Part shown: piece after piece, positions 34,820-47,400 of the stretch
Layout of the letters: every line of letters starts with the position of its first letter
Position numbering within the stretch: the stretch's first letter is position 1
Source: Symbiodinium natans
Taxonomy: Eukaryota > Sar > Dinophyceae > Suessiales > Symbiodiniaceae
Direction: 5' to 3'
Length of the DNA: 64,000 bases
Assembly: GCA_905221605.1 (NCBI GenBank)
Contig: CAJNDS010000702.1
Span: 796,406 to 860,405 of the forward strand
The notes under the pieces: model-generated
What the model was told of the DNA's origin: nothing
The model's input: the letters and a program-made list of their open reading frames with translations, nothing else
Databases searched by the model: none
Position numbers and translations under genes: made by a program

Positions 34820-35690
34820 TTGGGGTGGGGGGGGGTGGGGAGGGGGGTGGGGGGGGGGCGGGGGGTGGGGGGGGGGGGGGGGGGGGGGGGGGGTGGGGGG
34901 GGGGGGTGGGGGGTGGGGGGGGGGGGAGCGGGCGCCAGTCCATGGGGACGGGCGGGGAAAAATGGAGGGGGTGCGGGGCATGCACTGGAGCCCTGGTTTT
35001 GGCTTCAAGGGGGGGAGTAGGTGGGGGGGGCCGGTGGGGGGGTTGGGGGGCTTGGGCGTGTAAGGAGGTGGGTGGGCAAGGCTTGGGCGGGGCTTGGGCG
35101 GGTGGGGGGTGGGCGGGGGGAGGTAGGGACGGGGTGGGGGTGGGGGGGCGGGGGCCACAGAGGGGTAGGGGAGGCTGCGCAGGGCGGCACTTGGGGCAGG
35201 TGGGGGAGGAGGTGGGGACGGGGTTGGGGTAGGGGGGGGGAAGTTGGGGTTGGTGGGGACGGGGTGGGGGGGGTAGGGGAGGCTGGGCGGGTGGGGGGGT
35301 GGGCGGGACTTGGGCGGGTGGGGGAGTAGGTGGGGACGGGGTTGGGGGGGGGTGGGGGAGGCGGGGGTGGAAAGAGGGGGCGCAGGCATGCATTGGAGCC
35401 CTTAAAACTCAGGGGGGGCTGGGACTTGGGCGGTGGAGTAAGACTCAGCTTAGGTTCAAGGGCATGGAAGGGGGGGTGGGTGGAGGGGGGGGGGGGCTGG
35501 GCCACAGGGATTTAGGGTTTGAGGTTTAGGGTTTGGGTTTAGGGAGGGGGGGCTGGGGGGGGGTTGGCGCATTGGAGCCCTAAGACTCAGCTGAGGTTCA
35601 AGGGCATGGAAGGGGGGGGCTGGGCCACAGGGGGGTGGCGGGGTGGGGGGGTGGGGGGTGGGGCAAGCGGAGCAAGAGACGTTTGGAGCC
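34820..35690. repeat. 870-bp G-rich strand-asymmetric repeat block
   Basis: The + strand is mostly runs of G separated by single T or short words, including 27 consecutive G at 34867-34893. It repeats longer words such as GGAGCCCT..AAGACTCAG and GTTCAAGGGCATGGAAGG two or three times (35392-35620). The proline-rich peptides predicted on the minus strand are artefacts. It has very high G-quadruplex potential on + and may be prone to assembly or read errors. Confidence 0.9.
35511..35546. repeat. interstitial TTTAGGG telomere-like repeats
   Basis: Three TTTAGGG/TTTAGGG-like units separated by TTTGAGG and TTTGGG variants, embedded in the G-rich block. The orientation is opposite to the CCCTAAA tract at 23.64 kb. 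Confidence 0.85.
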
Positions 35691-38192
35691 CTTTAAATCA
35701 TCTGATTAGGGGACCATGATGGGGCCATGAGCCACTAGGGGCCAGCAAACGAAGCGGGCATGCTTTAATGGGGCCAGTCCATGGGGGGGGGTGGGGTAGG
35801 GGAGCATTGGGTCTTCACTGACGCCGCCCCCGGCTGGGGTCGGCGGAAATAATCATAGTAATAATATTAATAATGATAATAGCTTGGAAGCACGAGGTTG
35901 ACACCCGCGGGTTGTCCACAGTATAGCATTCTAGATGCTACCCTGTAGAAAGGAGGACAGAACATGTCACATAACCTACCAGTAGGCTTTCAAGAGCTGA
36001 CGGAGTTTCGGAATGTTGGTTCGGTTTCGATTGGGACTGCGGTTCAACAATCACTGCGCTGACAAGATGTGTGTTCTGAGCCAATGCGTTTAGAGATGCG
36101 TTGAGCCAATGTTGAACCTTAGGCGTGAGCTCTTCGAGGACTTCAGCGGGCTTGTCTCTGCTAGGTCCCAGAAGCAAGCACGCGGAAGAGCAAAGTACAT
36201 CATTAGTCTGAAGCATGTCTTGCTGATGCGTGCTGCAGAGGATTCTGGAAGACCATTCAATCCTGCACTGAGTTCGGATCGACATAAATGGGAGGCCATG
36301 GTCTCCGCAAGTCCTTGGGTGCCAGGATCGCTTGGGATCCTATGGAATGACCCTCCACGAACTCGCGATCCTTGCCGCGACGCCCCTCGGATTCCCTTCA
36401 TGTTGAAGGCTGCATGTGCCTTGCAAGACTTCAAAGGGGCACCGTCGAAACTAGAGTCGAGAGGCGCAATGAGCAATGTTAGTTCAATGCGAGGATGGAT
36501 AAGATGTTCGAGACTGACGTTGCCGAGCGACTCCGAATCGTGTACAAGGCCTCGGCACTGAAGACGGAGGCGGAATGGGCTCTGGGCAAAGCATTGCAGG
36601 TTACAATCATACAAGCTCCTTAGCAGCTCAGCGGGGGACAGAGGGTCAGTACGGCCGTCGCAACTGAAAGCATACAGAGCACATAGGCAGCAAGCAGCAA
36701 AGAAGCTTGGGCGGTCGAAAAAGTGGCCCTTTGAAACATTCCGAAAACTTCAAGCTCTCTCTGCAATTATCTTATAAGGATCGTGCATGAGAGTGGCTGA
36801 GCACGCATGTTGCCGACCCCCGTAAGTGCTTGCTGCTTGGAGAGCTGGCTGCACATGCAGGCTCACATCAACTACAATCAGGCAAGTGGGGTACCTGCAT
36901 GAGCAGAAAGTCGCTGTCTCCGGTGATGTTTGCCTCGGACTTTGCTTGCCTCCGCTTGTGATCCGCCGTGTCCAGGCAAAGAACGTCCTGTGGACTTATG
37001 CCGCTGAACAGAATAAACGGGAAATGAGACACGACCATGGTGTGTTGATCAGTTTCTTTTCAAGATGTAGGGGTCGTTTGTTCGCACCTGAGAGAATCCC
37101 GAAACTTCCGTGTGAGGGCTGCGCCTTTTGTTGCTTCCGCCAACCAATTTTACAGCCTCCATCCCATGGCAGAAGCTGACAGCAGAATGCACCCACTGAG
37201 AATACTTGAAAATTCGACATAAGGTGGCAGCATTCATCACCGGACCGCAGGTGGAGAGCCTCACCGAAGGACCATGTCACCGCCGGGCCGCAGTGCAAGA
37301 TCGTTTGTATTCGCAAGAACACCAAGAGAGCACAGTAAGCTGGGACTGCAGGAGAGGTGCACAAGGCCCTTGACCATTTCGAGACCAGGCTGGGACGTGG
37401 CAGCTATGGGCTCCGGCATAGACCCTAAGCCCTCAACACCGCAAGACATTGCAAGACCACGCCGAGAGCATTCCAAGAGCACTCCAACGGCATCTCAAGC
37501 CGAAATTCAATCCAGTTAAGATCATTCCAAGACCGTGTTGAACGGACGCACAAAGCGCCCCCGTCCAAGAACCGAGAGGCATGCAAGTACGCCTCCCGCA
37601 TCTTTGCGGTTCGGAGCGATGCAACCCTCAGAAAGTGCACGGGACCGATGCAGCAATGCAAGTCCATGCACGGAAGGCGCACATCACCTAGACCTAGACG
37701 AGAGCAGGGTTTGGCGCCCTGCCGCAGTGGCGAACCTGTGTTGTTTGTGTTGTGTTGGATGCCATCACGGTCACGGGGAAGCACCGAGAGGGTCGTGGTT
37801 GGCCTTTTGCTGAGCCCACTCGGCGCCTTGCTCAGAGTCGCTTAGAGAGTCGAAGCCTACTGGAAACATCGAGTGGGTCGTGAATGTTGATGCCTCGATA
37901 CGTCTCGTGTGTGAGATGCACTCTCCCGCAGATCAACGTCTTATTTTCCTGGACTTGCTTTCAACACTGACAACCCAAAGTGCAAACACAGTGGATGCAT
38001 TGTTCAGGGAATCAGAAAACCAGAGTGCTTGACGGTCGTGCCATGAGCCATTTCATTTTGCAGTACCCGCACATGCATCCCAAATGCAAAGCAACACACG
38101 GCATTATTTTCATGGTGTCGGCAACCCACCCATCGCATTAACATGGTGCGCAACTGCAAGCCGCTGTAGCTGCAGGTTTCCACGCCACGCAG
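35691..38192. other. unassigned region with overlapping open frames and candidate exons
   Basis: It starts with an AAT-rich microsatellite (about 35848-35880). At 36090-36614 both strands are open for more than 150 codons (+ 36109-36561, 150 codons; - 36614-36090, 174 codons); I recognise neither. An exon-like segment at 37270-37334 has an AG acceptor and a strong GTAAGC donor and reads DHVTAGPQCKIVCIRKNTKR. A second candidate starts at about 37350. These may be 5' exons of the next gene. Confidence 0.35.
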
Positions 38193-40671
38193 AAGCCAGG
38201 GATCTGCTGGCTGCAATTGCTGACGAGGCAGGCTTCAAGGGGGTTACCCTGACTGAGTCGTCAACAAATCTTGTAGTGCCTTGCAGTCCGCCTGTCCGGC
38301 CGAACAATGAAATGATTCCTTAGCAAGCAGGGTCTACCAGGCAACAGCATGAGTACAAAGCCTAGCTGTTGCTTGTTGCTTGCTGCGCCGCGCCCTCGTG
38401 AATACAAAAGCATGCCCGCCGATCTCTTGCAGCAACTGCTGTTTCTTTGACAAGGTTGGCGGGCGTCGTTCGAACTCCTATGTGCTCTGGCTTCAGTAGA
38501 ACTTGCACTGTGATTTATAGGTGGTTTTGAGTGCGTGCAGCAGACTTCCGCCAGAGGACTTTGCAACGCTGCAGACGATCCTGTCCAAGTTTGGCCAGCG
38601 GCTTGGCGCTCTGGAGGACACCGAATGCAAGGCCAGCCAACCACTGCCATTTGCATCGCCGGGCGTTACGGAGATGCCGTTCGCAAATGTGGGAGAGTTT
38701 GGGGCATCGTATGTGTTGTATGACTCTGTATGACAGCGTTGCGAAGCTATGTTGAGTCGTGTCAAGAGGAGACGACATGCTAGTGACGTGTCGTCGGTTC
38801 GAAGGCACACGTTGAGCCATGCGCTGTTCGTCCCTCGCCGCCCTCAACTCGCTTTTGGCACGTAAGTCTCAATATAGAATTCTATAACGTCAGGTCATGA
38901 AGAACAGGTTGACCTCATTGGAGCATCGTGAGGGCAGTGGCCTTGTTCGCTTCCTGGTGGCACCTTAGTACAGACCGCAGACACGTAATATGTCGACCAA
39001 GTATTGTCAAGTATTGTTGTAGTCAATCCGTTGCTTCAGCGTTGTTGATTGCCGAGTTTTCTGTGCGTCTCGCGACTCACAGCACATCGTTCTTCAGCTC
39101 ACCATAAGGCCTTGGTGATTTCTACGGCAATGACAAGGTGCGACATAGTAGTAATCGAGCATCTGACCACTACCTGACTGGTGTCCCGGGTCCATAAAGG
39201 GCCGCCAGGCCCATCATTGTTTTGATTCTGTATACGTACGTGTGATGCTTCCACGTCGCTGATTTCGACGCACGGCAGTTTGATTTCCACTTCACGGAGA
39301 GCCCGGTCTACCTGCGCGGCGCGGGCCTTCTCGACGAGTCAAACCCCAACGACCCGAAGGCATCTCAGACATTGAATGTGTCAGAAGGCTTGTTTTGCGG
39401 GTTGCGACACGCCTGAAAATTATAACACGGCCGCGACCACGTCTCCAACACTTGTGGCACGCAGGTCATCATCCCCAACTACCTTGCTGGTCCATCGAAC
39501 TGCGTCCAGCCTTCAGGCACCGCGACCCTGACCTGAAGAATCGTCCGGCATTGCGCAAACGACTTGAGAAGGATTGCTCCGGTTGCGGGTCTAGCTTCTT
39601 TGCTGAACAGGCTACTACAGCATCTGCTCCTCGGCTGACAATGTGACGTTCCTATGGTGGGCTTTGAAAGCCCAGTCTGCAATTTGAGGTTCGAGTCGGG
39701 CACCTCTAGTCGTGAGTCGAAAGGTAGCTGTTTGGAGTACCACGGACGTTGCTCGCTGGCCTTTTCGCTTCCATGACGAAGCAGCGTCTTGCAACTCGTA
39801 AGGCTGCTTTGACGAGTGCGAGCAGTTGATGGACAAGGCTGTGGCTGTGTGTTGGGCGTCGGATGAAAGGACACACTAGATAGAGAAGGACACTGCTACT
39901 TTGTGCTACAACTTCCGTCTACATGCTGTGCGAAGACCCTCAGCCCTCAGTGGTACAGTGCTGCAAGTTGCATCCAAGTGGGGTTTGCGTGGCAGTGTCA
40001 GGTTGAGGAAGGGCTTGAAGCGCCCATGGGCATCTTGGCTAGCGAAGTTCTACAGCGTCTTTGTCATTCCGTTGTGCCACGACTACGCAGGCACGCCGGA
40101 GAAGATTATGGACCTGGCCAGATGCTCAGCAAGCGCACGGTTGTGTCTGTTATCGCGATGCTGAATATTATGTTTGGGCCAGCAGTCTGCACTCCTAAGT
40201 AATGCATGTAAGCCCCGTAGTGTTGAACAACGCCTGGCCCGATCATCATGACAAAGGTGTCTGGATTGCCCTCGTCTTCGTTGCCGGCTAATCGAACGCT
40301 GCAAGCCAGCATTCATGCCTCATGTTCAAGTTGCAACTGAGTCAGATGTGCGTCGGCTCTTGCGTTGTTCTGCAGGCTTTCGCCGCACCTGAAGACGCTG
40401 TTGGATGAAGTGGCGGGCCACCACGGTGGTATGGCGCCATTGCCAGCATTGAGAAAGAGAGAAGGTCGTGGGAGGTCAAGCAATCACCGTGGCCAATGGG
40501 ATTTTGACGAAGAGGGGGCTTGACATAGTGAATCTGCTTCTGAGAGCGTGCTGCGCATGTCTGGAGACTTGCAATCCGCAAGCATTTCAGGGATTGGGCC
40601 TGTTCTTTTTCGCAGGTGCCGATTCACGGCCGCCTTTTCGCGCAGTGGATGCATGAGGCTTATCCACGCGA
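38193..40671 (+). CDS. dinoflagellate Cys-containing family (NYLAGPSNC...GRLFAQWMH), partial
   Basis: Function unknown. Phase-joined exons: 39279-39359 (FHFTESPVYLRGAGLLDESNP), 39465-39516 (VIIPNYLAGPSNCVQPSG), 39611-39636 (YYSICSSA), about 39996-40091 (CQVEEGLEAPMGILASEVL), 40376-40433 (LSPHLKTLLDEVAGHHGGM), 40616-40671 (VPIHGRLFAQWMHEAYPRE). Donors are GC at 39359, 39516, 40433 and probably 40671, and probably GA at 39636. Likely upstream exons are 38193-38242 (ARDLLAAIADEAGFKG) and about 38541-38712 (LPPEDFATLQTILSKFGQRLG...). I recall the block order YLR..LDES, NY.AGPSNC, Y(S)xC, LE..AP, HHGG.VP.HGRLFAQWMH..YPRE from large, multi-copy, probably membrane-associated predicted proteins of dinoflagellates. 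This is memory, not a search. Here the usual CC of YSVCC appears as CS. The 5' and 3' ends are missing. Confidence 0.6.
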
Positions 40672-42419
40672 GCGGTCGACTCAGGAGATGCTCGGAAGTT
40701 TGCTCCAGTTTTCCATACTTCTCTGGGAGTCCTTGAAGTAAATGAGGTGTAGCTACCCCCACCTGGAGGTCAAGGTCCAGAGTCGTGGCTCCAAATGCAA
40801 GCAGTTCCGGCAGTTTGGGGAGGACACTATGTGCGGATTGATCTGAATCATTGGCCCCTTTTTGGCAGCTTAAGCCTTAAGCCAGAGCGAATATACCACA
40901 TACAATGGAGACCCAGAAGAGACACTGAAAGACAGAACCAGAAAGGAAATGAACATGTTGAGCAGCGCACACGGACGAGTTTGGAAAGCAACCCCTAACG
41001 ACATCAGAAAACATTGGGGACCGACGCTTGTTGCCAGGGAACCAACTCTTGTTTTTTTTTTTGTGGGGGGGGCGGGGACTGCGAAGGGAGCAGGGAAGGA
41101 ACGGCCACTGTACATTACGGATTTTCTGCTCTTCACAGCATTTCGGCTCACCGGCTCCAAATACACAAAGTTTCAGCATCTCTGAATGCTCGAAGGCGAC
41201 AAGAAGAAAGAACGACTTCGTGAAAGAGAAATACTGTGACAACAGAATAAGTCAGAAAGCAAAGAACGGGATAGCAGGACAGAAATAGCCACAGAAAGGC
41301 CGACCTCATAGCTCAGACAGAACGAATAGCTGGACATCAATACATGAATGAATACATACATAAAGACAATCGCAGATAAGCCATTCTTGAAGAGCACAGC
41401 AACGAAGTATCGAGTTAATAGTACCACAAGACGAACAAATCAACACGCATAAGTTACGCAAGTAGTCAGACAAAAGCAGTGGTAAGCTGACCGAAGAACG
41501 AGCGAAAGCAGCGCATGAGTTCATAGCGAATGAGAGAAGCCAAAATTGACAACGAAACGTTTTTGAATTACTAAACAAATCAAAGGGCAGCAAAAGCAAC
41601 AAGTACACAGCAAAATTGTACACAGATCTACACCAGAAGCTACATTGGACATGAGTCTGCATATTAAATATATAAGGCATGAAGGGTGATATGGATACAT
41701 GCACAAGGCACGAAGGAAATTAATGCTTCAACGAATAACTTACGCTACCGATATGTAAAGCAAACAACGAAACGATGAAAGCATATGCAACACAAACAGT
41801 GAAACAAGCACAGCAATTGACGCCAAAAAACAACCTCCACTCTTAGTGCTAGCTGGTGCTGTTGGTGTTGGGTTTGCCTTGGCTGCTGCCGCACTGCTCG
41901 CTTTTGGTTGCTTTCGGGTTGTCAGCGACAGTGCACTGGTTTTCTGACTTGCTTTCTTGATTTTGTTTTATGATGTCGTTGTTTTGTGATCTCGGTCTTT
42001 CTGGTTTTCTGAGTTTACTTGTTTCGTGATACTTTGGCGTATTTTCTGATGTCCCCCACTGTTGTGTTTGAGTTGCTTCCTTAACCCCTTCGCCCGAATT
42101 CAGAAAAGGGTACGTGTTAGTCACAAACTAGTGATTCAGATCAGCCTGCGAGGTAGCTATTAGCGCATAGTGCTGTGATTGCTCGTCATGGCAAGGGCAG
42201 CACATTCTGCAAGTAAAGTCTCATCATACTATGCAGACTAGCCCGTGCTGAAGAAGCGATGCGCGGAGAGCAAGGCTTCGATCACTCGACAGAAATGGAT
42301 CATGTGGAGGCTGGCCTCTTGCTTCTGGAGTTGCAGGATTTAGAGCCATGTTGCATGGAAAGCTGTCTGCAGAAGTAAGCGTAGGGTGCCATGTCTCTGA
42401 TAGTTGCTTTTTAACCCAG
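40672..42419. other. no recognised gene; low-GC stretch at 41.2-41.8 kb
   Basis: No motif-bearing exon was found. From about 41.2 to 41.85 kb the DNA becomes visibly A-rich on + with many ACA/AAC words, unlike the surrounding sequence. The long minus-strand frames there (41306-41704, 41521-41706) are rich in Cys/Ser/Phe/Leu and look like noncoding translation. Confidence 0.35.
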
Positions 42420-43036
42420 ACAGAGACATCCTCGCTGATGGGCTGATTGGGTCAATGCGCGCGAGTGGACATCCTGGGTACATGTGTAAGCTACGCCTGC
42501 TGTCAAGGCCGCAGAGAAGTCCAAGTATTGGCCCCTCGTGTTGCACTCCAGACACCGCAGCCTGGACTAGTGCTCGACCCGGTGCCAGTAGACGTGCAGA
42601 CAGCCTCAGGCAAATTGCCAAGCAGCTTGAGGGCAGTGGCGAGAACCAAACCACCTCTCGATGGATCATGAAGGAGGCCCGCTTTCAATCGTAGGTCTCC
42701 ACAACGAAAATATTCAGCGCAGTAAAAGCCCCAGACAGCAAAAGCAAGGGGACGATTTTGAAGCTTAGCTTTATTCCCTAGCAGTTTTTTCTGGGTTTTC
42801 GCACACGAATCCATATGCCGATAGCGAAAAGCACAAGGTTTTTGCATGTCCACGCATGCCAAGCATCGGCAAACAAAACGAAGTTTGTGACTTCAGCCTT
42901 TCAGTCTTCATGTTCAGTGAGGGTTCGAGCGTGAGAGATGGGATGCATAGGTTGCGCTAGCTCGCATCCGCTGCAGGAGTTGGTGGACCGGCAGGGCTTT
43001 GAGGCTCATGTGAAGTCGCTGCTTGGCAACAAATAC
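42420..43036 (+). CDS. unassigned exons of an unknown gene
   Basis: Exon 42420-42467 (RDILADGLIGSMRAS) ends ...AGT G before GA. Exon 42600-42638 (SLRQIAKQLEGS) begins AC after CAG, so the join gives MRASDSLRQIAKQLEGS in phase. A third exon-like segment, 42976-43036 (ELVDRQGFEAHVKSLLGNKY), has a CAG acceptor and a GTGCGT donor but does not join the second in phase, so another exon may be missing. I do not recognise the protein. It could be the 3' part of the preceding family gene or a separate small gene. Confidence 0.35.
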
Positions 43037-44481
43037 GTGCGTTGAGGGCGTTCAAATTCTATCCGACAGACTGAAGCTTTTGAGCATCAGAACACAGCTC
43101 GGTTAAAACTTCCGAGAATGCCTAAAGTCTAGAGTCTAGAGCGGCCAGCGATTGTGTCCTGAGGAGCACGCGAGACGACTTGACCATTTTCGGAGCCTTG
43201 GGTCTTGCGCCTACTTGTTGGATCTTCTTGCTGAGTGCTGCAAATGCCAAATGCCCCTGTGGCGGTTGCTGTTCACAGCTGCGGAAGAGTAAGAAACCAA
43301 CATGCTTGAGCAGCTTGCTAAGAATGTCACTGTTAGTCTCATCTGCCCGAAGACCGGAGAGTCTTCCACCCAGGCTTCGTTGGCATGGCAGTCGTTCGGC
43401 ACATCGCCCCTGCATTGAGGCCAAAACTGTTCATGTGTCACTTAACGCGTAGAGGCGTTGCGAAGGGTTTGCATCAAGCCTGAAAATCCCATCAGTTCAT
43501 GAGAGCTCCCTCATTATGAATTAGGTACAAACAAAACCTTGTTTAGAGAGCATGCAAAAAGTCAGAAACATTCAGTGGTACGGCGTCCGTGTGAGAATGT
43601 CATGTCGTTTGTTGTGTGCAAGGCCTTCTTAATTAGTAGACGCGAGCTAACTGGCCCGCCAATGCAGCAGATTCATAGTAGCATTGTGCCTTTAACGAGA
43701 ATCTTTCCAGAGCAGATCTTGAAAATTTGAAAAGAACCCCCCCCGTACAGAACCTGCCATGTGCCGTTCTCTCGGTCAGGCATGACAAGCAGAAGGAACT
43801 CTGAGGAAGTGCCCGGTACCAGTACAAAAAACATCGTGTGCGGAATGAGGTGCTGTTTCACACACTGCATGTCCATGTCAGAGGCACTAGTGCGCAGAGA
43901 ATGGACAGCAGCGGCTTCAGCCCGGCAAGCGATGGTGCTTGCACCGGTCTCACTGAAGTCATTTGGTGCAGGCTTGCAGATGCAAAAAAGGCTCATAGAA
44001 TCATCCACTTTATGGTTGGCTCCGGGGCAGCCACAATCGAAGATTTTCACAGCCTGAAATCTTCCTTGACGCTACTTTGTGCAATGCCAAGCACAAAACG
44101 CATGATCGCTTTTCGAGGCCTCCGGCGGCGGTGGACTCGCAGACCCGAATGTGCATCTCTCGACCATCATCGGTACAGGTGTTTGTATTGAAGCTGGATG
44201 AGACTGTCTCAACTGGTGGATCGCAACATGTTCAGACAACTTGCAGCACTGCGTTGTGATGAAGTAGCTGCAAGCTGAGCAGATGTCTTTCTTCTCTACC
44301 AGCTGCAAGGTGCTTGCTGGACTGGGCAAATCGAACGAAGACGCATGTGTTTACAAGGCTGGACTGCATCTTGCGCGTGCATCTCGTACCGCCTTTGCCA
44401 GTCGATAGCATCGGTCGAGGAGACAGCGTCAGTCGTAGTGGAATGCCATAGTCAAACAGGAGGAATCGGGGGCCGTGCAAG
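43037..44481. other. upstream of SelD; N-terminal SelD exons not found
   Basis: The N-terminus of SelD (the Gly-rich loop with the catalytic Cys or Sec, and Lys) should be coded upstream of 44482. I could not identify it: the candidate frames at 43180-43452 and 43761-44191 have no clear GCxCK-type motif. Whether this enzyme uses Cys or selenocysteine therefore cannot be read. Confidence 0.4.
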
Positions 44482-47400
44482 GTCAGCGATGACATCGCCA
44501 TCGTCGGAACCTTGGACTTCTTCACGCCCATCGTCGACGAACCCGAGGCTCCAATTTTCCCAAGCTCTCAAGGTTGGCCTGCCTCTCACAGAGCATGGCA
44601 ACTCCTGCATGAGACAGAATTTGCGGCAACAAACGAAGAATTCTGCTGCATCTTCACACAAACGGACTTTGCACTGAAGACATTTCCGCATGTTGCCGCA
44701 GTTTTTTCGTACACTGCACATTCAATTGATTCGAGGCGAAGGTTCCCAAACCGCGGCAAAGAGTGTTGCAACATGTTGCAACACGGTTCACCACATGACA
44801 GGTCAAAGATCAAAGCGATTGGCAGCTTTATGGTAAGATATGGTCCTGTTGTAATTCGATAATGTGCAACGGCGCAGTGATACACAGTGTCGCGAGAGAG
44901 CGACCGACAGACGGACAGACAGCGGGGAGATGAAGGGCGAGGGGGAGAGCGAAGGCTTGCAGAGAGACAACAAAAGCGTCTTGCTGTGAGGTGTTTGGTG
45001 GCATTGCTGCTGCCAATGCCCTGTCTGATGTGTGCCCTCGCTGCAGTGTATTGCTAGATGCCGCTGCGTTTCGACAGTAGTTGGAAAGCACCTGCGCAGC
45101 CTGCGCAGAGGTATGCCATGGGCGCAAGGCCAATCTTCGCTTTGAATATTGCGCCGAGCTTGGACTCCCTTGCGGCAAAATTGCGCCGGATGTCAAAGAC
45201 TTGTCTAGTACGAAACACCTTGGCATTATGAAGACGCTTGAGTAGATGCCACAGGTTCCTTGTCTGCATGATATCCTTTCGATCCTTGCCAGTTCACCTC
45301 AAAATGAAATCATTTCTCGCAGGCCCAGCTTGCTGCCAACATGTGCGCACTCTTGTGCCTGCGTGACATTCTGGTGCTGCTCGAGGTCGGCTTTCCGTCA
45401 AACCGGCTTCCTCCATCTGTTTTGGCAAGGCCGATGGGCTGTGAAGGTGATGCATCATGGGATGATCGGGGTGTGCATCTGCTGTTGGGCGGTCCCTACC
45501 TACAAGCCAGCGTGTGAACCATGCCGCGAATAGCCACAGCCGAAGTATCACAATCACTTTGCAAGTGTGAGTGCACCCAAATCCATCCCAAAAGAGCACG
45601 TGGTGGGTGCCAATGCCACAAGGGAGCAGCTGAGCCACCTAGCGGAAGCAAATGTCCACCATGCATCCGTAGACAAACATCTAGGAGCAGGGGATCGAAA
45701 GCGAAGGAGTTGTAGAGAACAACGAAGAAGAAGACAGTCTTCAAACTTGTCAGTTTTGTCTAGGCCGTTGTTCCCTTCGTCGCTGGTGCACAGTCATGGC
45801 AGCGTAGTGTTTCACGAACGTTGTGTTGCCTTAAAAGTATTGTGGTGAGTTGTTGAAGTGTTGGAGCTGTCGGTATCGTGCACAGATTTGGCTTGCGTTT
45901 GTTCGAGTATGCGTGTTCGTGTGTCAGTGCCCACGTCGGTCTGCGCATGTTCAGGTGCAGAGAGAGTCTGTTTTGCTTATGCAAGTTGCCAAGATGTTGC
46001 GTATTCCATCAGAGGGTCGCTTTGTCCATGCCTGGACTCATCTGACAGGATCTTGAAAGGAGGCCGGGCGGCTCAGCGATCGCTCAGCTTCCACAAGGTG
46101 ATGCAAGGTTTGTGCGAGGTCGGGCCAAGGTCATCGTGGGTCGCAGGGGCGAAAATCATAGACATTTCGGTAAACAGATGCACTGTCGGCGATGAGGACG
46201 CGACGTGATTGGAAGTGTTTGTGTGTTCAAACAAGCAAGTGGTGCCTGGCCTCTTTGTTTTGGTATGTGTGTAGTATTCTGTGGGTTGCTGATTTTGACA
46301 ACCGCGTCGAAGTGACTGTGAATTGAGGTGTCCTTATGTGGGTCCGCTCCCCCCTTCCCCCCCATGCCGCTTTGCGGGTACCACAAGGTCCCCTCGTGGG
46401 TGTGGTCTCTGCCTGAACCCCGTTAAATGCGTATGCGACAGATGTGCGATGTGGCACTTTCCCTCCTAGGGAGAGTGTCACGGATGTGAGGCTTTGCTTT
46501 AGCATTCGGGCGCGCATGTCCGTTTTCGGCGGGCTCCAGTTGATGTAAGAAACAATCCCATGGGCCCCATGACTTTGCGTCTGCAAAGCCAAACTGCTTC
46601 GCGCCATTGTGAAAGTCTTGTGTGGGTAGTAGGCGATGCGACAATGCCTCAAACGATCTAAACAAAGACATCCTTAGCACTTAGCAGTCCATAGCACCGC
46701 AGACGGGCAGCGAATTTGCGAAGCACCCGGTCGCCAAGCATGTGATTACTGTTGCACCTGTTTTAGTGTGCCCGCCCCCCCCCCCCCCCCCCAGGACAGT
46801 CGAAGCCCGTTTTCGCCGTGTTTATGCGGCCCAGGTGTATTGTATGATCTTAACAATGAGGAGTTTTAAAAAGTTGTAACAAAGGTACAGCGATACCCGG
46901 CATTGGATTTGAAAGGCCTCCGACGCCCGGACGATTTGACTCAAATGTAGACCCCGCTTTGCAGCAGTTTGGGTGTCCTGAATAGCGCCGCCAACTTAAC
47001 TTTAAACAGGAACCCCCACCCCCCCACTAAAACACGTCCAACATCAGACATGTTTCAGCAGCACTGTAGATGTGACTTGCAGGTCAAGAGAAATGTGCGG
47101 AGGCCGGCGTGGCCATACTGGGCACAAAGCTCAGAGAGGGCCTCGGAAGACGCAGCAACCGACGTGCCGGCCTCCTAAGGCGGCCACACCGTTGAGGACC
47201 TGGAGCCTAAGTATGGGCTGGCTGTGATTGGCCCCTCGGAACCCAGCGGAGCATTGAAGAGCATTGAGATGCATTTGTGTCCTCCTACCTGCGAGCTAGC
47301 TTGAGCTGAAACTGCACCTTCAGCCGCAAAAAACTCTCTGTGTAGAGGGAAACGCAGGATCGGCTCTGTCAGGCGGCCCACCTTCGTAGTTTCTGTTCTT

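Noticed and set aside
34683-35505. Long proline-rich minus-strand ORFs (up to 236 codons)
   Set aside because: They are translations of the G-rich low-complexity block; composition alone explains them.
37340-37430. Kinase-like GRGSYG motif (LGRGSYGLR)
   Set aside because: No other protein kinase motif (VAIK, HRDLK, DFG) follows in any frame; taken as a chance match.
38440-38495. Possible tRNA T-loop (GTTCGAACTCC)
   Set aside because: No flanking T-stem, acceptor stem or A box at the right distance.
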